A DNA stretch of 64,000 bases, from the NCBI GenBank assembly GCA_964518335.1, contig CAZFDT010000023.1, positions 5,132 through 69,131 on the forward strand, written 5' to 3'. A program made the position numbers and the translations under genes. This document shows, in pieces, positions 16,170 through 26,061 of this stretch (position 1 is the first letter of the stretch; every line of letters starts with the position of its first letter). This DNA comes from CAZFDT01 sp964518335. Its GTDB lineage: Bacteria > Planctomycetota > Phycisphaerae > Phycisphaerales > Phycisphaeraceae. The notes beneath the pieces are model-generated. The model saw only the letters and a program-made list of their open reading frames with translations, did no database searches and had not been told where the DNA came from.

Positions 16170-17852
16170 ATGCACCATCTATTCGACGAACGCCGCTACC
16201 TGATCCCGTTCCGCGCGACGCTGTTGCCGCAGATATTCACCGACGTGCTGGTGATCGGCGAAGGCGTGGCGGGGCTGCGGGCGGCGCTGGCGGCGGCCGA
16301 GCACAGCGACGTGATCGTCTGCAGCAAGGGCACGGTGAAGCAGTCGGCCACGTTCTGGGCCCAAGGCGGGATCGCCGCGGTGGTGGACGACGCCCAGGGC
16401 GACTCGCTGGAGCAGCACATCAAGGACACGCTGGTGGCGGGGGCGGACCTGTGCGATGAGCCGATCGTGCGCGAGGTAGTGGAGCAGGGCCCGCCGCGGA
16501 TTCGGGAGCTGATCGACTGGGGCATGCCCTTCGATCGGACCGGTGGCAGTTCGGCGCTGGCGCTGGGCAAGGAAGGGGGGCACTCGCACTTTCGCATTCT
16601 GCACGCCGACGGCGACCAGACGGGCAAGGCGCTGGCGATCACGCTGCGCGCGCGGGCGAAGGCCCACGAGAAGATTCGCCTCTTCGAGGAGTGCTTTGTT
16701 CTCGACCTGATCACGATCGCCGGGACCAACGACTCGGGCGGCCGGTGCATCGGGGCGATCACGCACCATCCCAAGTACGGGCTGCAGGTGATCTGGTCGT
16801 ATGCGACGATCCTGGCCAGCGGCGGGGCGGGTCAGGTGTATCGCGAATCGACCAACCCCGGCGTGGCGACGGGCGACGGCATCGCCATGGCCTATCGCGC
16901 CGGCGCCGAGCTGGCCGACATGGCGTTCATGCAGTTCCACCCGACGACGCTCTACATCGCCGGTGCTCATCGCTCGCTCATCACCGAGGCGGTGCGCGGC
17001 GAAGGGGCGCACCTGATCGACCGCAGCGGCCATCGCTTCATGGGCGACTACGACGCCCGACTGGAACTGGCCCCGCGCGACATTGTCTCGCGCGCGATTC
17101 TCGCCCAGATGGCCAAGACCAATCACACGCACGTCTATCTCGACTGCCGCCACATCGGCACGCAGCGGTTCGCCGAGCGGTTCCCGGCGATCTTCGAGCT
17201 GCTGCGAAAGTTCGACATCGACCCCGGCAAGACGCCCGTGCCCATCCAGCCGGCGGCCCACTACATGATCGGCGGCGTACTGACCGATGCGGTCGGCCGC
17301 ACCAATATCACCGGACTTTACGCCTGCGGCGAGGCGAGTTGCACGGGCCTGCACGGCGCCAATCGCCTGGCGTCCAACAGCCTGCTCGAAGGGCTTGTCC
17401 TGGGCGAGATCGCCGGCCGCATCTGCCGCGAGGCCGTCCAGCCCGCCGGCCGATCACCCGTCAAGATCATCTCCGACATCCGCCCCAGCGAACGCTCCGA
17501 ACTGGACCTCAGCGACGTGCGGTCGAGCCTACGCAGCGTCATGTGGCGCCACGTGGGCATCGAGCGTGTCGGCCAGCGCCTGGAGGAGGTCGCCGAGATG
17601 TTCGACTTCTGGGCCCGCTACACTCTCGACAAGATCTTTGATGACCGCACCGGCTGGGAGACGCAGAACCTGCTCACCGTCGGCGCCCTGATCACCCGCG
17701 CCGCCCTCTGGCGACAGGAAAGCCGCGGGACCCACTACCGGCTGGACCACCCCGAAACCTCGGCCGACTTTCACGCCCACGACGTGTGGGTCAAGTGCAA
17801 CGACACACCGACGTTGCGGCCCGTGACCGAGGCCGCGTCGGCGGTCCGTTGA
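16170..17852 (+). CDS. nadB: L-aspartate oxidase
   Basis: NadB is a cytoplasmic FAD enzyme that oxidises L-aspartate to iminoaspartate, the first step of de novo NAD synthesis. The 560-residue protein has the N-terminal dinucleotide-binding motif VLVIGEGVAGLRAALAAAE (about residues 23-41), the flavoprotein motifs FWAQGGIAAV and KEGGHSHFRILHADGDQTG, RDIVSRAI, and the C-terminal FAD motif GEASCTGLHGANRLASNSLL. Length is typical. The start ATG follows the right arm of the S23 element by 11 bases and has no clear Shine-Dalgarno sequence, so the insertion may have displaced the original leader. The partner genes nadA and nadC are not in the window. Confidence 0.93.
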   Translation: MHHLFDERRYLIPFRATLLPQIFTDVLVIGEGVAGLRAALAAAEHSDVIVCSKGTVKQSATFWAQGGIAAVVDDAQGDSLEQHIKDTLVAGADLCDEPIVREVVEQGPPRIRELIDWGMPFDRTGGSSALALGKEGGHSHFRILHADGDQTGKALAITLRARAKAHEKIRLFEECFVLDLITIAGTNDSGGRCIGAITHHPKYGLQVIWSYATILASGGAGQVYRESTNPGVATGDGIAMAYRAGAELADMAFMQFHPTTLYIAGAHRSLITEAVRGEGAHLIDRSGHRFMGDYDARLELAPRDIVSRAILAQMAKTNHTHVYLDCRHIGTQRFAERFPAIFELLRKFDIDPGKTPVPIQPAAHYMIGGVLTDAVGRTNITGLYACGEASCTGLHGANRLASNSLLEGLVLGEIAGRICREAVQPAGRSPVKIISDIRPSERSELDLSDVRSSLRSVMWRHVGIERVGQRLEEVAEMFDFWARYTLDKIFDDRTGWETQNLLTVGALITRAALWRQESRGTHYRLDHPETSADFHAHDVWVKCNDTPTLRPVTEAASAVR

Positions 17853-17861
17853 GGCGGCGCG

Positions 17862-19007
17862 ATGTTCGGCCCCTGGCCCCTGCTGCTCGAACCGCGATGT
17901 GCCGCTCTGGTCCAGGCGGCGGCGGCGATCGATCCGACCAGCGCGGCCGACCTGGAACGCTTGCGGCGAGACTGGCCCCCGGACGTGGCGTGGTGCGCGG
18001 TCGAGCTGGCCATTGCGCGGCGGAAGGCGGCGGGGAAACTCGACGAGCCCGAAGCGCTGATCGCCGACGTGCCGGGCGTCGAGCAGGCGACCAGCAGCGA
18101 CGTGGCGGCGCATAAGGCCCAACGTTTCGCGGGCTGCCAACGAGTCATCGACCTGTGCTGCGGGATCGGCGGCGACACGATCGCGCTGTCGCGCGTGTGC
18201 GAGGCTGTTGCAGTGGACCGCGATCCCGTCCGGGCGTGGATGGCGCGGCATAACGCCAGGGGACGCTGCCGCGCCGTCGTCGCCGACGTCACCACGCTGT
18301 GCCTGCGCGACGTGCCGTTTCACATCGATCCCGACCGCCGCCCCGGCGGCCTGCGCAGTTTCCGCATCGAGGACGCCGTGCCCGGCCCGACTTTCCTGCG
18401 CCACCTCGTCCTGCGGCAGCGGCCGGGCGTCGGCGGCGCGTTCAAGCTCCCGCCCGGCGTGCCGTTCGACGACCTGCCGGAAACCGGCGAGATCGAGATC
18501 ATCAGCCGTCGCGGCCGGCTCGTGCAGGCGGTGCTCTGGTGCGGCAGTCTCGTTCGTCACGAGCGCAGCGCCACGCGGTTTCCCGGCGGCGAGACGATCG
18601 TGGGCACGCCGAACGATCCTCCCCTCGACGAGCCGGGGCGTTACGTGTTCACCGTCGATCCCGCTGCCGAGCGGGCCGAGCTGCTGCACGTGCTGTGCGA
18701 TCGACATAGCATCGCCGCGGTCCACCCGGCCCTGGGCCTGCTCACCGCCGACCACGCCATTGACGATGCGTGGTTGACGCCCTTCGAGTTGATCGAGCGT
18801 TTACCGTACCGCACGAAGAAGCTCCGCGAGTGGCTGCGCGCCCACGACGCCGGCATCGTCGAGGTCAAGACGCGCGGCGGCGTGGTGAATCCCGACACGG
18901 TGCAGCGAGAGCTCCGCGGTCAAGGCACGACACCGTTCACCGTGTTCGTCCTGCGCATCGATCGGCAGGTCGAGGCGTGGATCACTCGGAGAGTCTCGAC
19001 ACGGTAA
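17862..19007 (+). CDS. SAM-dependent methyltransferase with THUMP-like domain
   Basis: A 381-residue protein starting 9 bases after nadB. An N-terminal helical domain (1-90) precedes a Rossmann methyltransferase core with motif I DLCCGIGGDTIALSR (near residue 101) and an acidic loop VDRDPVRAW. The C-terminal ~70 residues (LPYRTKKLREWLRAHDAG... through FVLRI) resemble the THUMP-like domain found on a widespread family of uncharacterised class I methyltransferases. Substrate is unknown; RNA is a guess from the THUMP likeness. The catalytic NPPY-type motif is not obvious: the matching position holds HIDPDRRPGG. The gene may be co-transcribed with nadB, and its 3' end overlaps the convergent DUF4198 gene by 26 bp. 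Confidence 0.82.
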   Translation: MFGPWPLLLEPRCAALVQAAAAIDPTSAADLERLRRDWPPDVAWCAVELAIARRKAAGKLDEPEALIADVPGVEQATSSDVAAHKAQRFAGCQRVIDLCCGIGGDTIALSRVCEAVAVDRDPVRAWMARHNARGRCRAVVADVTTLCLRDVPFHIDPDRRPGGLRSFRIEDAVPGPTFLRHLVLRQRPGVGGAFKLPPGVPFDDLPETGEIEIISRRGRLVQAVLWCGSLVRHERSATRFPGGETIVGTPNDPPLDEPGRYVFTVDPAAERAELLHVLCDRHSIAAVHPALGLLTADHAIDDAWLTPFELIERLPYRTKKLREWLRAHDAGIVEVKTRGGVVNPDTVQRELRGQGTTPFTVFVLRIDRQVEAWITRRVSTR

Positions 19008-19710
19008 GCGTCGCGCTGTATTTGGTCGAGTCGTACCCTTCGCCGTGGTCGCGGTCCTCGTGATGGGCAACGATCAGGCACGTCGTTCCCACCGGCAGCG
19101 GGAATGCCGCACGCCCTTGCTCGTCGGTCATCCGCTCGTGCTCCTCGTCGAAGCCCTCCTTAAGCGTCGTCCCGCGCGGAATGCACGACACGCGATGGTT
19201 GGCCAGCGGCCTGCCCTTGAACAGCAGCGTCACCTCGCCGTCCCGACCCGGCACAAGCTCCATCACGTGACCCAGCGGCGCCTCCGACAACTCTCGCCCA
19301 CTGCCGGCAGTCGCCCCCACCGTCACGTACGTCTTGGCGCTTTTGATCGATCGCTTGGGCGCATACGTCACCACTTTGTCCGACGTGGACGCCACCGTCC
19401 ACACCCCCGACTGGTCGGGCGCCACCGTCAGCGTCCACCACGTCGCCTCGCCTTCGCCGGTGCGCTGGAGCTGCGGCTTCAGGTCGCGCCCGCTCCGGTC
19501 CGGCGCGATCAACTGCAGCGTCGAGCTGTCCAGATCGACCAGGCCCATGATCTTGAAATCGCGATGGTCGTTGCCGTGGTTTCCGAGCTTGAGGTCGATG
19601 CGGACCGGTTTGCCTGGCGCGACGGCGGGGCGGTCGGTTTCGACCCAACTGTCGTGGGCAAGCGTGGGGGAGGACAACAGCAGCACGATAAGGGGGATGT
19701 GGTGTTTCAT
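18982..19710 (-). CDS. DUF4198-type periplasmic protein (242 aa)
   Basis: The protein begins with a signal peptide (MKHHIPLIVLLLSSPTLAHDS) cleaved after ALA-like residues and continues as a beta-rich extracytoplasmic domain. The mature N terminus HDSWVETDR and the later KTYVTVGATAG and LFKGRPLANHRVSC fit the DUF4198 family, whose better-known members are periplasmic components of nickel/cobalt uptake systems and related carboxypeptidase-like domains. Metal binding here is not proven; there is a His at the mature N terminus and several more near the C terminus (VAHHEDRDHGEG). ATG 19710 overlaps the stop of the upstream pseudopilin gene (ATGA), so the two are translationally coupled. No transporter gene is adjacent. 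Confidence 0.8.
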   Translation of the reverse strand: MKHHIPLIVLLLSSPTLAHDSWVETDRPAVAPGKPVRIDLKLGNHGNDHRDFKIMGLVDLDSSTLQLIAPDRSGRDLKPQLQRTGEGEATWWTLTVAPDQSGVWTVASTSDKVVTYAPKRSIKSAKTYVTVGATAGSGRELSEAPLGHVMELVPGRDGEVTLLFKGRPLANHRVSCIPRGTTLKEGFDEEHERMTDEQGRAAFPLPVGTTCLIVAHHEDRDHGEGYDSTKYSATLTVSRLSE

Positions 19711-20429
19711 TGGAGGTCCCAAAGCTGGTCGCGGTAGTCGGGGGATGCCGGGTCGGTCACGCCGACGCCGGTCCACGGGTAGGGTGCGGGGGGATAGAAC
19801 GGCAGGTCGCGTCGCAGCGTGGCGGCGTGGCCATCGACGAAGCCGACGTTGGCGCGCTGGTTGTGGCGTGGGTTGGGCCTGCCGATGCCGGGGTTGGTCG
19901 CGCGCGACGGGGGCATGACGTGCGTGCTGAGGATCGGCGTGCCGCTGTCGTTGACGCCCGCGTCGCACAGGGCGACGGTGTCGCTGGGCCGACGCACGCT
20001 CGACAGACGCGCGCCGTTGAGGCTGGCGCTGACGCCGAAGCCCGCCTCGGCGTCGGGCCGCGCGTTGACCGGGCAGTGCCAGATCTGGCCGGAATCGACG
20101 TCGCTGTTGTTCCTGCCACGCAGCGTGTAGGGCAACAGCAGCTCTTTGCGGTCGATCGCCACACCGGTGGGCGACTGGGCGGCGGGAATATACGTCACCC
20201 AGCGCTCGCGGAGATCGTCCTGGGCGTACATCAGGCACGCCACGGACAGCAGCCGGGCGTTGGACAGGCAGACGGCCGCGCGGCCGGCGTCGCGCGACTT
20301 GCCCAGGGCCGGAAGCAGAATGCTCGTGAGCATCGTCACGATGGCGATGACGACGAGAAGCTCGATGAGACTGAACCCATCGACGCCCGCGCGGCGCAGC
20401 GGCCGCGCCAGGGGCGCAGGTGCAAACAT
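19707..20429 (-). CDS. H-X9-DG type prepilin-like protein (240 aa)
   Basis: The leader ends AGVDG and is followed by FSLIELLVVIAIVTMLTSI, a pilin helix with Glu5. The C-terminal half contains the motif HNQRANVGFVDG, which is exactly H-X9-DG, the hallmark of a very large prepilin family expanded in Planctomycetota (usually with DUF1559). Function is unknown; these proteins are thought to be pilin-like secreted proteins. ATG 20429 is chosen because GGAGA lies about eight bases upstream. It lies outside the main pilin cluster, between a small cysteine-containing membrane protein and the DUF4198 gene, and is coupled to the latter by an ATGA overlap. Confidence 0.85.
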   Translation of the reverse strand: MFAPAPLARPLRRAGVDGFSLIELLVVIAIVTMLTSILLPALGKSRDAGRAAVCLSNARLLSVACLMYAQDDLRERWVTYIPAAQSPTGVAIDRKELLLPYTLRGRNNSDVDSGQIWHCPVNARPDAEAGFGVSASLNGARLSSVRRPSDTVALCDAGVNDSGTPILSTHVMPPSRATNPGIGRPNPRHNQRANVGFVDGHAATLRRDLPFYPPAPYPWTGVGVTDPASPDYRDQLWDLQ

Positions 20430-20461
20430 GATGCAGGTCTCCGTGTGTGTGCGTGGAACGA

Positions 20462-20830
20462 CTAAGACGCGACGACACACACGGCAGGCGGGGCCCGCCC
20501 GTGCAACACGGCCAGGCGTGGCGCAGCGTGACGCTGAGCCACCACCGGCAGCGGATCCAACTCATCCAACAGCCGCAGCTCGGGCACGTCCAGATCGAGC
20601 ACCGGCGGCGGATTCAGCCGCGCCAGCACCACGCACACCGCACAGTGCGTGCTCGATTCCTTCGGCGCATCGCTCGGCTGGGTCTCCCCCGTCGCCGGGC
20701 AGGCGTGACAGGCGCTGGGCTGATTCTGCCCCGCGACTTTCACCTGCCCGCGCTGATGCCCGGGCATGAACACACCCAGCCACCACGCGGCATACACCAG
20801 CACGAAAATGCGCATCGCCACAGACGCCAT
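20462..20830 (-). CDS. Small secreted protein with CxxC pairs, DUF2946-like (122 aa)
   Basis: The N terminus has one hydrophobic segment (about 6-22, IFVLVYAAWWLGVFM) that could be a signal anchor or signal peptide. It is followed by two CxxC pairs, CHAC and CAVC, spaced by about 22 residues, and a Pro/Leu-rich tail. The pattern of an N-terminal membrane segment plus H/C-rich loop resembles small DUF2946-type proteins that occur near metal-handling genes; the match is weak. ATG 20830 is used; ATG 20815 is equally possible. It lies 32 bases upstream of the H-X9-DG pseudopilin in the same direction, so the three genes may be one transcript. Confidence 0.5.
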   Translation of the reverse strand: MASVAMRIFVLVYAAWWLGVFMPGHQRGQVKVAGQNQPSACHACPATGETQPSDAPKESSTHCAVCVVLARLNPPPVLDLDVPELRLLDELDPLPVVAQRHAAPRLAVLHGRAPPAVCVVAS

Positions 20831-20915
20831 CGCGGCAGACGATAGTTAGAGCGATTCCAGAAATCAAACCGGGATGCGGTGAGTGTGGTGGTTGGATGAG
20901 CTCTGTGAGGGTGCC

Positions 20916-21362
20916 TCAGGATGACGCACTCTCAAGTCGGCGGGCATCTTCGCGATCTTGATCCCGACCTGTCGCCCGCTTATTGCGAATCAGCTCGCGC
21001 CGACCAATGACATAGACCTCGTGATCGAGGAGGGTGACCGCAGCGCGGTTTGGCCACGCCTCATCGAACGTAACGCCGTCGATAGCGGTGAGAATATCTA
21101 TACGAAAGGGCGGTACACCGATGTGTAAGCCGCGACCCAGGACTGCGAAGTCCTCTTCCATCGCGCTGTGCAAAGGCGCGCCGAACTCGACCAGAGCCTG
21201 CCAGACTCTGCGCGCGTTGTCGGGCGTGGGCCGCACCCAGAAATCGATATCACCGGTCGCTCGGGGCAGGCTGTATGCCGCCATCGCGTGGCCACCGATC
21301 AACAGGAACTCCACGCCATGTTTTTTCAACAGGCCAATCATGTCGCGGAAGTCGTCGCTCAT
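20916..21362 (-). CDS. Minimal nucleotidyltransferase-fold protein (148 aa)
   Basis: The sequence VEFLLIGGHAMAAYSLPRATGDIDFWV is the core of the small nucleotidyltransferase fold: a GG helix start followed by DxD-like residues (GDIDF). The rest fits one such domain. This class is common next to a small helical partner gene in bacteria and is used in several toxin-antitoxin-like pairs. Its start lies inside the upstream small gene, 113 bp before that gene ends, in another frame. Whether it is active cannot be judged; the second carboxylate would be the Asp of RIDILTA. Confidence in the frame is high, in the activity low. Confidence 0.8.
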   Translation of the reverse strand: MSDDFRDMIGLLKKHGVEFLLIGGHAMAAYSLPRATGDIDFWVRPTPDNARRVWQALVEFGAPLHSAMEEDFAVLGRGLHIGVPPFRIDILTAIDGVTFDEAWPNRAAVTLLDHEVYVIGRRELIRNKRATGRDQDREDARRLESASS

Positions 21363-21524
21363 CGAGGTTGCCCAGGTGAATGGACCAGGCGATGCGATTG
21401 ATCTCGAAGACCATCTCGATCCGTTGGCTGGGCGTCAAGTCGGCGACGTCGGCGGCCATGTCCGGCTCGGGCTCGCCGGGGCGGATGAGGCGAATCTGTC
21501 GTGGTCCCAAGGCCATGGCTTCGC

Positions 21525-21528
<4 letters not shown>
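21250..21528 (-). CDS. Small helical protein overlapping the nucleotidyltransferase gene (92 aa)
   Basis: The central segment LTPSQRIEMVFEINRIAWS, followed by ERRLPRH, resembles a family of small proteins encoded directly before nucleotidyltransferase-fold genes, whose usual pattern is R-AMVW-LT-DAW-F then E-RLPRHVVRV. The family resemblance is from memory and moderate. A GTG start at 21528 overlaps the ftsH stop (GTGA), so translation is probably coupled to ftsH; ATG 21516 is an alternative. The 3' third overlaps the nucleotidyltransferase gene out of frame for 113 bp. A chaperone or antitoxin-like partner role is inference. Confidence 0.5.
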
Positions 21529-23603
<2,075 letters not shown>

Positions 23604-23730
23604 CCGGGGTCCTTGATCGAGTGGGTGCCGCGGTCTGGGCGTCACCGGTCCGCCGTGATTGTAGGCGAACTGGGTCGAATGACTCATTGTATCGGCAAGT
23701 TATTGTCCGTTCGCCACGATGGCGGGTATA

Positions 23731-24315
23731 TCACCAGTCGGCCCGCATGGTGGAAACGATATCGGCGGCCATACGCTGCACGGCGTCGTGCTGGGCGATT
23801 TCGTAAGGTTCGCCAATGGGCTGCGTCGGCCGATAGCGCCCCACCGACTCGAAGCCCTGGCGCGTCCGAATGGTCTCCCCCGTGCGCTGGTTCTTCCAGG
23901 TCCAGTCCACGATGATGCTCACCTCGATCTGCTCGGGCACGTTGCCGGGGCGGCGGCGAGCGATCTGCCGCTGCCGCACATCGAGGATCGTGCCGGTGAT
24001 CTGCGTGTCGGCGGTGGGGCCGTTGGCGACCTTGTACGGCGTGCGCAGCTCGATCTCCTTGATGATCGCTTCGGTCAGGTCGCGCTCGGCGCCGCGATAG
24101 AAGGAGCGGTTGTTGAAGATCGGCACGGCGACGCTGCGCACATCGGCGGGGTAAATTTCCTTCGTCGAGTAGCCGCAGCCGGTCGAGCTGAGAAGGACAA
24201 GCGCCATCAACAGAGCCGCGCGGCGTAAGCCCGCAGAGGAGCGTCCGCTGAGGTTCGACCGCGGGCTTACGCCGCGTGGCTCGGAATGGTGCGCGTCGAT
24301 CAATAGGCGATCCAT
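23731..24315 (-). CDS. lptE: LPS-assembly lipoprotein LptE
   Basis: The protein (194 residues) has a lipoprotein signal (ALVLLSSTGC, Cys47) followed by the LptE-like start GYSTKEIYPADVRSVAVPIF and NNRSFYRGAERDLTEAIIKEIE, typical of the family that plugs the LptD barrel in the outer membrane. Its presence indicates lipopolysaccharide export. Translation from ATG 24315, which overlaps the previous stop as TGATG, makes an unusually long n-region of about 29 residues; that region is encoded by a REP-like hairpin (24213-24282) and no shorter start gives a basic n-region. The gene follows the BamD-like gene directly, so outer-membrane biogenesis genes are grouped here. Confidence 0.82.
   Translation of the reverse strand: MDRLLIDAHHSEPRGVSPRSNLSGRSSAGLRRAALLMALVLLSSTGCGYSTKEIYPADVRSVAVPIFNNRSFYRGAERDLTEAIIKEIELRTPYKVANGPTADTQITGTILDVRQRQIARRRPGNVPEQIEVSIIVDWTWKNQRTGETIRTRQGFESVGRYRPTQPIGEPYEIAQHDAVQRMAADIVSTMRADW
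24213..24282. repeat. REP-like inverted repeat inside lptE
   Basis: Two 22-bp arms (24213-24234 and 24261-24282) are complementary at 20 of 22 positions around a 26-base loop; the core is GCGGCGTAAGCCCGC. The whole hairpin is translated in frame as residues 12-34 of LptE. No second copy of this word is seen in the window. Confidence 0.85.
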
Positions 24316-25436
24316 CACTTACCCTCCCTCTCGATGACAGGCGCCGTGTCGCGCGGGCGGGGGGTATCGTCGCGGCGGCCGCGCTGGATCGCGGCATCGA
24401 CATCCGAGGGCAGCGCGTCCGACGGTGCGGGCGCGGGTAGATCGGCGGTCGCCGGGCGCGACTCGGCAGGCACGGCCGCCGCCACCGACGAGACCACCGG
24501 CTCGCCGATCACTTTCAGCCGATCGATCGCCAGCTCCGCCGCCCCGGTCTGCGGATAGTCGCGCACGAGGCGCTGGTACACCGTCGCGGCGCTGATGGGC
24601 TTGTTCACCTGCTCATACCAGCGGGCCGAGTGATACTCTTTCAGCGCCAGCGACTCGTCGATGCGCACGAGCAGGGCGTCGGCGCCGATGCGTTCGGCGG
24701 CGACGGGGAACTCGCGGCGATAGTCCTTGATGCGCTGGGCCGCCTCGATCAGCCCGGTGGCGCTGAACTGCGGGCCCTGGAACGTGGCGAGGTTGGCCTG
24801 GATGAGGCGGAGCATCGCCCACTCGCGGCGGAGGCTCAGGGGATAGTTGATGAGGAACAGGTCGTAGGCGTCGGCGGCCATGCGCATCTGGCCGGTGGTG
24901 AAGTAATGATCGCCGAGCATGAGACTGGCGCGTTCGCCGATCTCGGTGCCCGGGGCGCGTTCCTGCGTGCGGATGTAGAGTTCCTCGGCCTCGCCGTGGT
25001 TGGGCAGCAGGGGGATGCCGAAAAAGGCCCGCTTCCATCCCTTGGTGAAGAGCTGGGCGATGTGCAGCTCGCGCTCCAGGGCCGTCTTGAAATGCTCGGT
25101 GCCGGGGTATTGGCGGACAACGGCTTCGTAAGGGAACAGGGCCTTGTAGAAGCTGCCGCGGACGACCTGGGCGTCGCCCTCCAGCAGCAGGGCCTCGACG
25201 AGGCGCGGGTGATTGGGGTGAGCCTTCTGCCAGACCTGCGACGCTTTGGCGGCGGCCTTGCCCTGGCCGGCGGCGATGAGCTTGCGAATGGCCTGCAGCT
25301 CGCCCTCGGGCGTGGCGGGGTCGTACTGCGTTTCCTGCGTCCACTGCTCGCCGTCGAGCGTGAACCGCTCCTGCGCATAGCCCGCAGCGGCCGGTACGCA
25401 CAGGCTCACCATCACGACAAGCAATCGTCGAAGCAT
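24315..25436 (-). CDS. BamD/YbgF-like periplasmic TPR protein (373 aa)
   Basis: A Sec signal peptide (LLVVMVSLCVPAAAGYAQE) precedes a helical repeat region of about 250 residues with the spacing of tetratricopeptide repeats: phrases such as HPRLVEALLLEGDAQVVRGS, SFYKALFPYEAVVRQYPGTE and RAATYQRLVRDYPQTGA-like. The protein resembles BamD (the essential lipoprotein of the outer-membrane beta-barrel machine) and the related YbgF/CpoB family, but it has no lipobox Cys. The C-terminal tail is Pro/Arg/Asp-rich and probably disordered. It is the first gene of the unit running into lptE, with overlapping stop and start. BamD identity is tentative; a TPR scaffold in the periplasm is well supported. 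Confidence 0.72.
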   Translation of the reverse strand: MLRRLLVVMVSLCVPAAAGYAQERFTLDGEQWTQETQYDPATPEGELQAIRKLIAAGQGKAAAKASQVWQKAHPNHPRLVEALLLEGDAQVVRGSFYKALFPYEAVVRQYPGTEHFKTALERELHIAQLFTKGWKRAFFGIPLLPNHGEAEELYIRTQERAPGTEIGERASLMLGDHYFTTGQMRMAADAYDLFLINYPLSLRREWAMLRLIQANLATFQGPQFSATGLIEAAQRIKDYRREFPVAAERIGADALLVRIDESLALKEYHSARWYEQVNKPISAATVYQRLVRDYPQTGAAELAIDRLKVIGEPVVSSVAAAVPAESRPATADLPAPAPSDALPSDVDAAIQRGRRDDTPRPRDTAPVIEREGK

Positions 25437-25595
25437 CACGCGGCTGATGATAAAGCCGGTTGCGCGCGGGAGCAATCGGCGTGCGCGCTGGCGCCGCGCC
25501 CGTGCCCGACGGTTGTGCATGATGCCAGCGGCATTGATGCGGGGCAGTCGCAGCCCTACAATCCCCCCTCCCGCAACGCTTTTGGAGACTCGACC

Positions 25596-26012
25596 TTGGC
25601 CGACACGTTCCGATGCACGGTGGTGACGCCCGAAGAGCAGGTGTTCGACGAGCCGGTGGTGTACGCGTCGATTCCGGGCTGGGACGGGCAGGTGGGTGTG
25701 ATGCAGGACCGCGCGCCGCTGCTGGTGAAGCTGGGCGACGGGCCGCTGCGCCTGGACCTGCCGCCGTCCGGAGGCGTCAGCGGCAGGAGTTCGTGGTTTT
25801 ATGTGGCCGGGGGCTTCGGACAGATGAAGGACAACCAGCTCACGCTGCTGACGAGCAAGGCGGTGCCGGCGGCGGCGGTGAAGGCCGAGGACGCGCAGGC
25901 GGCGTTGAAGGAAGCCCAAGCCTTCGTGCCGCGCACTGAAGAGGAATTCGCCCGCAAGGACCGCGACCTGCGGCGGGCCCGGGCCATGCTGGCGGTGGCG
26001 GCCAAGCGCTGA
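25596..26012 (+). CDS. atpC: F-type ATP synthase epsilon subunit
   Basis: The 138-residue protein begins FRCTVVTPEEQVFDEPVVYASIPGWDGQVGVM, the N-terminal beta-sandwich of the epsilon subunit, which couples and inhibits rotation of the F1 head. The C-terminal helices are present (AALKEAQAFVPRTEEEFARKD and RARAMLAVAAKR). A TTG start at 25596 has GGAG nine bases upstream; no ATG gives a better start. The other seven or eight ATP synthase genes are not nearby: the neighbours are a BamD-like protein (divergent) and mrdA. The gene is normally last in the atp operon, so this is a stand-alone copy, perhaps dispersed or a duplicate. Confidence 0.85.
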   Translation: MADTFRCTVVTPEEQVFDEPVVYASIPGWDGQVGVMQDRAPLLVKLGDGPLRLDLPPSGGVSGRSSWFYVAGGFGQMKDNQLTLLTSKAVPAAAVKAEDAQAALKEAQAFVPRTEEEFARKDRDLRRARAMLAVAAKR

Positions 26013-26061
26013 GCGGGGGGCTATGGTTATGCAGCGCATCGTGCCGGGCCGACGATAATGC

